A DNA stretch of 11,543 nt from Atopobium sp. (GTDB lineage Bacteria > Actinomycetota > Coriobacteriia > Coriobacteriales > Atopobiaceae): positions 1-11,543 of the forward strand of contig JAHACE010000013.1 in the NCBI GenBank assembly GCA_018376005.1. Reading direction: 5' to 3'. Numbering within the stretch: position 1 is the first letter of the stretch; the number at the start of each line of letters is the position of its first letter. The position numbers and the translations under genes were made by a program. Below are positions 6,478 through 11,543 of the stretch, piece after piece. Under the pieces are notes generated by a model. The model was not told the DNA's origin, ran no database searches, and saw nothing but the letters and a program-made list of their open reading frames with translations.

Positions 6478-6510
6478 ATTCTAGCTCATTTTGGACACCT
6501 GACCAAAATG
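6478..6510 (-). promoter_or_regulatory. adh promoter with overlapping palindromic operator
   Basis: On the minus strand TTGGTC (6506-6501) and TAGAAT (6483-6478) form a -35/-10 pair with an ideal 17-bp spacer. A perfect palindrome, CATTTTGG (6487-6494) and CCAAAATG (6503-6510) separated by 8 bp, covers the -35 and much of the spacer. This is the classic position for a repressor. The half-site does not match Rex (TTGTGA) or another regulator I can name. Confidence 0.68.
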
Positions 6511-6703
6511 AAAGTGTCATTTTATGCAATATCGTTCAGAATATATACACTCCTTTGACAGGAACCTGACGCCCATCTGGCGAGAAACCCGTCCACTCCA
6601 AACGTTTCCGTCTGCCGTTCGCAATCTTCTTACGACGCTCGCGGAGTTGCGCCGCACACCTCAATAACCTGCGATATCATTACGTAAGAGAGAAAGGAAT
6701 CCT
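6511..6703. other. Remainder of the intergenic region before the TPR genes
   Basis: Together with 6397-6510 this forms a 307-bp gap between divergent genes. It has one dispersed TGGCGAGAA copy (6578-6586). A perfect TTGACA lies at 6555-6560, but no -10 is found at usable spacing. The plus-strand gene is preceded by AAAGGAAT, 5 nt before its GTG. No clear promoter for the plus genes is visible and no small gene is evident. Confidence 0.45.
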
Positions 6704-7924
6704 GTGGCGTTTGACCCGGTAAAAGAGGACTACCAGCGGCTTATCCTCCGCTTTGCTCGCACGCAAGTCAGCGACGAGGACAGCATTGCTACGCTGATGA
6801 AGGACTTCAACTGGCGATTCTCCAACGACCGCAATTCCCTCCCTCAAACCGACGAAGACCGCGCGTTCAATCTAGTTGCGCAAGCGGCCGAGATTGTTGA
6901 TTACCGCCTACCGTTTGTCGAAGAATCTCAGGCGCAGGCCCTTATCGAACAGGGAAAACGCCTCCTTAACCAGGCAATTCAGCTTGACCCCAATTGTTTT
7001 GATGCCCAGCGCATGCTCCACGCCTCAAATAGCAGGCTTTTTGACGCCTACTACCAGTTCCTTGTGGAGAAGCTCCCCCAGGTTGAGGCCGCGTGCAACC
7101 AGAAGGCGCAAGAGTCCTCGCAGGGGCTTCCCGCCGAGCAGGCAGAACTTGCCCAGCGCCTGGCTATCAACCCCTATAAGCGCTGGTTAGCCACGCTTTC
7201 TTCTCGCGCGCTTATCTGCGGCCGCAACAAAGACGCCATTGCATATGGCGAGAAACTCCTGGAGCTTGATGCTGCGGACGCAGCCGACGCTCGTTTTACG
7301 CTTGCGCTCGCATACGCAAAACTCGAGGACGAAGACGCCCTCGACAACCTCATGGACAAGTACCGCAAGTTGGATCCGCCTCGTGGGGCAGATGACCCGT
7401 GGATTTTGCTGGCTCGCCTGGCCATACATTTCAAGAAGCGTGAGTTGGTTGAAGCGGAACACTACCTTGACCTGCTGATTGAGCGCTATCCTGAAGCAAC
7501 GCTTTGCTGTTTTGTGCAGAAAGATTTACCCGAGGGAGAGTTTTCTCGCCTCAACGTGCTTCCCTACTCCGAGGACGAGCTCATCATTGCCATTGCAGAA
7601 GCAACTGTGTTGCTGCAAGAGGGAAATGACCTGATAGGACGCGGTGTTCTTGGTCGTTGGCTTGCAGATCAAGTTAGGGCGAGAGACCCAAAAACCGTTG
7701 AGCTGGCAGAAAAAGAACTTCAAATGCAGGCAAATGCCTTGTTCGCTTCTGCCGATTCGTTCCCTGGTGAATCCGGCGGCAGCGTGCCCGACGGCCCAGC
7801 TGGCCCCGGCTTCCCTGGCGGCCCGGTCGACCCCGGCTTCCCCGGAGGTCCCGCTGGCCCGCGACCAAGCGGACCGCATATTGATGGGCCAAATAATCCA
7901 TACTCGGGTGGTGGTGCAGAGTGA
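6704..7924 (+). CDS. TPR-like protein with collagen-like Gly/Pro tail
   Basis: This 406-residue protein has no signal peptide or membrane helix and is presumably cytoplasmic. Most of it is alpha-helical with tetratricopeptide-like pairs, clearest at about 162-265 (ALICGRNKDAIAYGEKLLELD, then ARFTLALAYAKLED, then LLARLAIHFKKRELVEAEHYLDLLIERYP). Such repeats usually bind other proteins. Residues 357-406 form a low-complexity tail rich in Gly and Pro, with PGFPGGPVD-PGFPGGPAG triplets. GTG at 6704 follows a purine-rich AAAGGAAT site. The stop overlaps the next gene by 4 bp (GTGA), so the two are translationally coupled. The next gene is a diverged relative, sharing ARFTLA-x-x-x-A-x-LEDE. I do not recognise a specific function. 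Confidence 0.82.
   Translation: MAFDPVKEDYQRLILRFARTQVSDEDSIATLMKDFNWRFSNDRNSLPQTDEDRAFNLVAQAAEIVDYRLPFVEESQAQALIEQGKRLLNQAIQLDPNCFDAQRMLHASNSRLFDAYYQFLVEKLPQVEAACNQKAQESSQGLPAEQAELAQRLAINPYKRWLATLSSRALICGRNKDAIAYGEKLLELDAADAADARFTLALAYAKLEDEDALDNLMDKYRKLDPPRGADDPWILLARLAIHFKKRELVEAEHYLDLLIERYPEATLCCFVQKDLPEGEFSRLNVLPYSEDELIIAIAEATVLLQEGNDLIGRGVLGRWLADQVRARDPKTVELAEKELQMQANALFASADSFPGESGGSVPDGPAGPGFPGGPVDPGFPGGPAGPRPSGPHIDGPNNPYSGGGAE
7804..7857 (+). repeat. 27-bp tandem repeat encoding Pro-Gly triplets
   Basis: CCCCGGCTTCCC occurs at 7804-7815 and again at 7831-7842, a 27-bp (9-codon) period. It encodes PGFPGGPVD then PGFPGGPAG. The repeat is in frame, so copy-number change would lengthen or shorten the tail without a frameshift. 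Confidence 0.65.
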
Positions 7925-8949
7925 TTAAGCATTCCGCTAACGATATGGTCAGTGAGCAGGTAGACCGCCTGGTAACCAAGCATGCGCAAGAAAAGAACAT
8001 CGTATCTGAGGCTGCTCTCTATGAGTTGAAACTTGCGGTAGAAGCTTCGCCTGAAGACTTTATTTCTGACGAAGAAGAAAAGGCTTTTGCTCAATACGTC
8101 AATGTCATTGGTAAGTATCAGACTGGAATTACTAAAGAAATTGATTCCGATGCTGACTTCTTCTCAAGCCGCATGGACCTGCTTAACCTTTTGCATAATC
8201 AGATGACAAATATTACTGAAAGCCCGGCTCTTTCTGACACAAGCATCAACCTTGAAGCACAGCGAATTCTTGCGCAAATCTCCAACAATCATCCTGCAGC
8301 GATCCTCAACGACCTACTTGACCTGCAAAAAGAATTTGACCCCATATTTAGACCAAAACTAGAGCAAGCAAAGCAAAATCACGGCGACGCTTGGAGCTGC
8401 GCTGAAGTCCGCCCGCTTTTGCGCCTCTATGCGCAGATTGCCCAGGTAGCAACAGATTGCGCCTGCTTCAAGCTCTCCAAAAAAGCCTGTGAAGACCTCT
8501 TGTTTTTCTCGCCAACAGATTTACTGGGTGCGCGTTTTACCTTGGCATATGTTCTTGCTCGCCTGGAAGACGAGGAGGGGCTCCATAAGCTGGACGAGAG
8601 CTGTGGATATCAGTCAAATGCTTGGATGCGCCTGGCGTTTACGCTGCTGTTCTTCAAGTTGAATCGCATGCCCGCGGCAAAGCGTGCACTAAAAGGTTTT
8701 GTTAACCTCGGCGAGGGAGCGGCTTATGCGCTGCTCAGGCCGTCTTTTGTTGATCTCTACATTCCATGCAGGATCAACTTCACGCCTGACACGTTTACCG
8801 AGAATGTTATCGCAGTTCACGAGGCCGAGGCGATTATCGCTGACGTGCCGGAATTTATTTCGTGGGCAGAGTCGGTACCTGGCGTGATTCAAAGCGCACG
8901 CGACTACGCGTTTAAGGCCGGACTGGACTGGTGGGAAAACGAAGAATAG
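7921..8949 (+). CDS. TPR-like protein, second of a coupled pair
   Basis: This 342-residue protein appears helical, cytoplasmic and related to its upstream neighbour. The shared core is at 204-219 (ARFTLAYVLARLEDEE), followed by a helical hairpin WMRLAFTLLFFKLNRMPAAKRALKGFV (235-261). It lacks the Gly/Pro tail. Start GTG at 7921 overlaps the previous stop as GTGA; no strong ribosome site is present, so translation probably depends on the upstream gene. The pair probably arose by duplication and diverged strongly; the proteins could act as a complex. Function is unknown. Confidence 0.8.
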   Translation: MIKHSANDMVSEQVDRLVTKHAQEKNIVSEAALYELKLAVEASPEDFISDEEEKAFAQYVNVIGKYQTGITKEIDSDADFFSSRMDLLNLLHNQMTNITESPALSDTSINLEAQRILAQISNNHPAAILNDLLDLQKEFDPIFRPKLEQAKQNHGDAWSCAEVRPLLRLYAQIAQVATDCACFKLSKKACEDLLFFSPTDLLGARFTLAYVLARLEDEEGLHKLDESCGYQSNAWMRLAFTLLFFKLNRMPAAKRALKGFVNLGEGAAYALLRPSFVDLYIPCRINFTPDTFTENVIAVHEAEAIIADVPEFISWAESVPGVIQSARDYAFKAGLDWWENEE

Positions 8950-8998
8950 ATGAAAGCCCAAAATCGCGTCGTTTAGCCCTAGAAATCTGCAACATCTT

Positions 8999-9007
8999 TG
9001 CTATACT
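8999..9007 (+). promoter_or_regulatory. Extended -10 promoter of tRNA-Glu
   Basis: TGCTATACT has the TGn extension followed by TATACT (9002-9007), 10 nt before the tRNA 5' end. No good -35 is visible, which is tolerated with an extended -10. Confidence 0.6.
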
Positions 9008-9017
9008 TTTTCTTCGC

Positions 9018-9092
9018 GTCCCCATCGTCTAACGGTTAGGACATCGCCCTTTCAAGGCGGCAATACGGGTTCGATTCCCGTTGGGGGCACCA
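9018..9092 (+). tRNA. tRNA-Glu (anticodon UUC), CCA encoded
   Basis: The cloverleaf is complete. Acceptor GTCCCCA (9018-9024) pairs with TGGGGGC (9082-9088) with one G-T pair; discriminator A at 9089 and genomic CCA at 9090-9092. The anticodon stem TCGCC/GGCGG encloses loop CTTTCAA with anticodon TTC at 9051-9053. The T-loop GGTTCGATTCC is present. The D-arm CGTCTAACGGTTAGGACA resembles other bacterial tRNA-Glu. The 3' end lies only 4 bp from the stop of a truncated phage gene, a typical integration position. Confidence 0.96.
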
Positions 9093-9096
9093 TACG

Positions 9097-9312
9097 CTAT
9101 TTGTCATTAAGTTTTTCTTTTATTAGTTTAACTAATCTAGCAGGTGTTTTTATGCCAAGCTTCTTTAAGATTTTTATTGCAGACATACTTTCTTCGACAA
9201 TATAAAATATAATTGTGATTTGACCCATAGAAATAGGGCCGATTTTTGCGAGAAGGTCAAAAAGCGCCGAAAGTATAACAACTCCCACAATAAGGAGTTT
9301 TTTCGTTATCAC
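9097..9312 (-). pseudogene. Truncated phage holin (C-terminal half)
   Basis: The 71 residues match the C-terminal half of the Phage_holin_4_1 (TcdE/UtxA-like) holin family as I know it. A basic start (ITKKLL) leads into a hydrophobic helix, then the pattern ...ITIIFYIVEESMSAIKILKKLGIKTPARLVKLIKEKL. Full family members are about 130-150 residues; here the first one or two membrane helices are missing. Reading upstream in frame, a stop (9333-9331) comes 6 codons before the GTG at 9312. No clear ribosome site precedes that GTG. The gene is therefore probably a remnant of a lysogenic phage integrated at the tRNA, although a short stand-alone holin-like protein cannot be excluded. Confidence 0.68.
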
Positions 9313-9358
9313 CGTTCTACTGAAATGTCTTTATCTGCCTACAGAAAAGGATATCGCG

Positions 9359-9997
9359 ATGGACAGGTCAAAAGGGTTTTTTATCACGGTAATTTGCTTC
9401 GTATATTTTGTTATTTGCGTCCTGTCAGTGGTTTATTTCTTCTTCTCAAATTTCTCTTTCTTCTCACTTGATTATATTACTCCAGTGAGCTTTCTTGGCA
9501 CTTTGTTAACAATACCGCAGGCATTATTTCTTATGTCTATTTTCATTCTAATAACTTCACTAATACTGTTGTCTAAAATAAAATCTATGGTTACTTTTTT
9601 TAAAAAAGCAACTTACCTATTTGCTGTTTATAATACCTCTGTTGCTTTTTGTGCAGCATTATTTTTATTCATTCCTTGCATCTTTTCCTGTCAAAATGAT
9701 TATAAACCTGTAGTAAATACTGGAGAAATTTCATTATCCAGAGTTGTTTTACTTGAGGATTTTGATTTTGGAGGAGAAGAAACTCTCCACTTTTATGTTT
9801 TACGTTTTCCATTCGGCTTGGGAGAAAGTATAGCAACTATTAGGTTATATAGCGACTCAGTACCAACTAAAGATATTGAGTGGCTACTAGTTCATGAAAA
9901 TAACCAATACGACATTACAACTACAAACTCAAATGCCGTTGAAACCCTAACAAGAAAAAATTTTTATCCCATACATACAAATCTTATCCGTCTATGA
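9359..9997 (+). CDS. Three-helix membrane protein, unknown function
   Basis: This 212-residue, Phe-rich protein has predicted membrane helices at about 6-29, 52-72 and 84-108, then a soluble domain of about 100 residues (110-212) rich in beta-type sequence. No lipobox or enzyme motif is seen. ATG at 9359 follows AAAAGGA, 7 nt upstream. It is AT-rich. The next gene has the same layout, and both carry Y-x-TPV-[SC]-FLG between helices 1 and 2 (residues 39-47 here), so they look like diverged duplicates. A role such as immunity or superinfection exclusion would be a guess. Confidence 0.72.
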   Translation: MDRSKGFFITVICFVYFVICVLSVVYFFFSNFSFFSLDYITPVSFLGTLLTIPQALFLMSIFILITSLILLSKIKSMVTFFKKATYLFAVYNTSVAFCAALFLFIPCIFSCQNDYKPVVNTGEISLSRVVLLEDFDFGGEETLHFYVLRFPFGLGESIATIRLYSDSVPTKDIEWLLVHENNQYDITTTNSNAVETLTRKNFYPIHTNLIRL

Positions 9998-10045
9998 AAT
10001 CATGAGTTGATGTTATTTCTCAAACTTGCAGAATGAGGTAATGAG

Positions 10046-10609
10046 ATGCTTTCAAAGACTAATCGCCTTGTTCATTTACTAAGAGCGGCCATTTATTTAG
10101 CAACTCTCTTTCTGCTGTTCTATGCAAATGAATTCATTTCGTTCATAACATATCCCACTCCAGTGTGTTTTTTAGGAGTACTGTTTTTTAGACACTGGAT
10201 GGTATGCTTTATTTTAGCGGCTATAGTCATTTTTTTAATCGTGTCGTCTCGCAGCTTTTTTGAGTCTTTAAACTATAGTAGAAAACTTGTACACACCGTT
10301 TTACAAACCATTGCGATAATACCTATGTCTGCATCGATTATATATATTCTTTTTACTGGGAGCTTTAACCCTCCAAGTATTAAATGGGTTCAATGTGACA
10401 CCCCTAATCCTGAGACTCAAATTGCATGTATGACTTTTGCTAATGAATATTCAGATGATGTGTGGTTCTATTCAATGCCATCACTCATTTGCGAGGGAGA
10501 AAAAATTGGTGGGATTTATACACCTCCGCAAGAACCTGAAAAATCAGTCCTTTACTGTGACTGGCATGTCACCTGGAATAATGGAATCGGCTATCTTCAT
10601 GAGGGCTAA
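10046..10609 (+). CDS. Three-helix membrane protein, relative of the preceding gene
   Basis: This 187-residue protein has predicted helices at about 10-34, 50-67 and 82-104, followed by a C-terminal domain of about 80 residues with four cysteines (C117, C128, C149, C171) that could form two disulfides if it faces outward. The motif YPTPVCFLG (36-44) matches YITPVSFLG of the upstream gene. ATG at 10046 has GAGG at 10035-10038. The 48-bp gap has no terminator, so the two are likely co-transcribed. The soluble domains are not obviously alike, so the membrane part seems conserved and the outer domain variable. Family not recognised. Confidence 0.72.
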   Translation: MLSKTNRLVHLLRAAIYLATLFLLFYANEFISFITYPTPVCFLGVLFFRHWMVCFILAAIVIFLIVSSRSFFESLNYSRKLVHTVLQTIAIIPMSASIIYILFTGSFNPPSIKWVQCDTPNPETQIACMTFANEYSDDVWFYSMPSLICEGEKIGGIYTPPQEPEKSVLYCDWHVTWNNGIGYLHEG

Positions 10610-10726
10610 TTAAATAAAGACTTTCAATATGAAAATTGTCGAGCTCTCAAAAGTTATTCGTCCGTTCTTGGAATGTTAAATCATCAAGCGAGTATACAAA
10701 AGACTTCCCGGATTTGATCAGTTGAT

Positions 10727-11543
10727 TTAACAGTTGGCGAGAAGGACCTCTTGTAGACTCTCAACCGATAGTCCAGCACGCGCAAGAATGTTGTGGTGAA
10801 CATCTGCCTCCAAATACGTATCGGGCATGCCTAAACGTATTACCTGCGGACATGTGCCTGATGCGCTAAGCTGCTCGAGAACGGCGCTGCCAAATCCACC
10901 CAAAATGCTGTGCTCTTCAACCGTAATAATCACGTCAGAGTTCTGACAGATTTGCGTCAGAGAAGCGTCAAGTGGCCTGATATTCGACACACCGTAAACC
11001 TCGATGTTTGTCTGCGCGGCAGCGGCTTGCTCAGCAGCCACCTGCACTGAGGTAATCTGCCCTGCAGCTCTCTGAGCTGCCTCAACAACTCGGCTGGTTA
11101 TCGCACCTGTTGTAAGAACGGTCACACGCCTCGGCTGAGTGACGGTCGTGACTTCAGTTGAGGCTTCAGCAGCCGCTGCTTCGGGCGTCGCTGCGCCGTC
11201 TGCGACTTCAAATGTCCCCGCCGCACCCACCGCGCAAGCTGACTCAAAGAGCTTTTCGACACCAGACGCATCAAAAACGTAACCATCTGGATGCAGGTTG
11301 ACGCCATCGCATGAGGTCATACGCACGTAAGCTGGTCGTGGATGCTTTGCAAGCTCCATAAGCGTTGCGGCAAGCTGGGCGTTATCAACCGGATTGAACA
11401 CGGATAGTCCCGGGATGGTCCTGGTAATCGCAATGTCCTCCACAGCCATGTGAGATGGGCCTGTAGCTGCGGATTCGCAGCCAGCGGCAACACCTACCAG
11501 CACCACGGGCGACTTCATCATGCCAAGGTTGACGCGAATCTGA
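10727..11543 (-). CDS. Transketolase C-terminal subunit (partial, 5' end outside window)
   Basis: This is the C-terminal half of a split transketolase, an enzyme of the non-oxidative pentose phosphate pathway that works with a separate thiamine-diphosphate-binding N-terminal subunit. The pyrimidine-binding domain is recognised by GPSHMAVEDIAITRTIPGL (21-39, counted from the Met at 11521). The transketolase C domain is recognised by VEEHSILGGFGSAVLEQL (201-218). The frame is open beyond 11521 (QIRVNLG precedes that Met), so the true start lies outside. Two Ala-rich insertions (about 95-121 and 145-170) flank the first strand of the C domain and are unusual. A related pyruvate dehydrogenase E1-beta or DXS-like assignment is less likely. 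The stop is at 10727-10729; no clear terminator follows. Confidence 0.85.
   Translation of the reverse strand, partial: QIRVNLGMMKSPVVLVGVAAGCESAATGPSHMAVEDIAITRTIPGLSVFNPVDNAQLAATLMELAKHPRPAYVRMTSCDGVNLHPDGYVFDASGVEKLFESACAVGAAGTFEVADGAATPEAAAAEASTEVTTVTQPRRVTVLTTGAITSRVVEAAQRAAGQITSVQVAAEQAAAAQTNIEVYGVSNIRPLDASLTQICQNSDVIITVEEHSILGGFGSAVLEQLSASGTCPQVIRLGMPDTYLEADVHHNILARAGLSVESLQEVLLANC

Larger units (their letters stand above)
9093..10726. other. AT-rich accessory island next to tRNA-Glu
   Basis: Base composition drops abruptly after the tRNA and recovers at the transketolase gene. The island holds a broken holin gene and two hypothetical membrane-protein genes, with no integrase and no recognisable transposase. 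I found no second copy of the tRNA 3' end at the right border. The 117 bp after the last gene (10610-10726) hold no gene or clear terminator. It reads as the remnant of a prophage or similar element. Confidence 0.55.
2465..10743. repeat. Dispersed 9-mer TGGCGAGAA, eight exact copies
   Basis: Exact copies on the plus strand lie at 2465-2473, 6578-6586, 7246-7254 and 10735-10743. Minus-strand copies (read as TTCTCGCCA) lie at 2668-2676, 2690-2698, 3927-3935 and 8506-8514. Two 8-of-9 matches occur at 90-97/98 and 7543-7551. Three exact copies are intergenic. Three encode Gly-Glu-Lys in three unrelated genes, one encodes Phe-Ser-Pro and one (antisense) Leu-Ala-Asn, so a shared protein motif does not account for all of them. 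A or G follows on the 3' side in every copy. The role is unknown: a DNA-uptake, recombination or protein-binding word is possible. Confidence 0.6.

Noticed and set aside
6555..6560. Consensus -35 TTGACA for the TPR operon
   Set aside because: No -10-like hexamer lies 15-19 bp downstream; that position holds the TGGCGAGAA word instead.
7720..8094. 124-residue minus-strand frame rich in Gly/Pro
   Set aside because: It is the antisense reading of the Gly/Pro tail and the coupled gene junction, with no supporting signals.
10610..10726. Right-hand attachment site repeating the tRNA 3' end
   Set aside because: I looked for GGTTCGATTCC and GGGGGCACCA-like sequence between the last island gene and transketolase and found none.

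Overview
The window looks like chromosomal DNA from an anaerobic actinobacterium of the class Coriobacteriia, most likely an Atopobiaceae member (Lancefieldella/Atopobium/Olsenella type). This is an inference. It rests on a nuclease-fold-like protein of a family I associate with Coriobacteriia (3602-4630), on oxygen-sensitive fermentative enzymes (a glycyl radical enzyme with its activase, and an iron-dependent alcohol dehydrogenase), and on moderately GC-rich core genes with GTG starts. No rRNA or species-specific marker is present.

Layout. Positions 1-217 hold a possible 3' end of an upstream gene and a GC-rich leader with hairpins and short repeats. yjjI (218-1720) and yjjW (1740-2624) form a two-gene operon: a YjjI-family glycyl radical enzyme and its radical-SAM activase. 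A perfect 11-bp hairpin lies inside the start of yjjW. The operon ends at a bidirectional terminator (2726-2763) facing deoC (3509-2868, minus), deoxyribose-phosphate aldolase. The 3' end of deoC overlaps a ladder of 30-bp repeats. Upstream of deoC, also on minus, is the nuclease-fold-like gene. It is followed by a 550-bp AT-rich non-coding stretch with several inverted repeats, then the terminator and gene of an iron-containing alcohol dehydrogenase (6396-5182, minus), which has a recognisable promoter with an overlapping palindrome. Two translationally coupled TPR-like genes (6704-8949, plus) follow; the first ends in a collagen-like Gly/Pro tail. A tRNA-Glu(UUC) gene (9018-9092) comes next. 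Directly against its 3' end is the truncated C-terminal half of a phage holin (minus), then two AT-rich genes for related three-helix membrane proteins of unknown function. The window ends in the C-terminal subunit of a split transketolase (minus, 5' end outside).

How the genes may work together. DeoC splits deoxyribose 5-phosphate into glyceraldehyde 3-phosphate and acetaldehyde. The alcohol dehydrogenase could reduce acetaldehyde, and transketolase handles pentose phosphates. The yjjI-yjjW pair also sits next to deoC in Escherichia coli, so a link between this uncharacterised radical enzyme and nucleoside/deoxyribose catabolism is plausible but not shown by sequence alone. The stretch 9093-10726 is clearly different in base composition and looks like an accessory insertion at a tRNA gene.

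The most unusual window-wide signal is the 9-mer TGGCGAGAA (either strand). It occurs eight times exactly in 11.5 kb, in several reading frames and in intergenic DNA, against roughly 0.1 expected at random.
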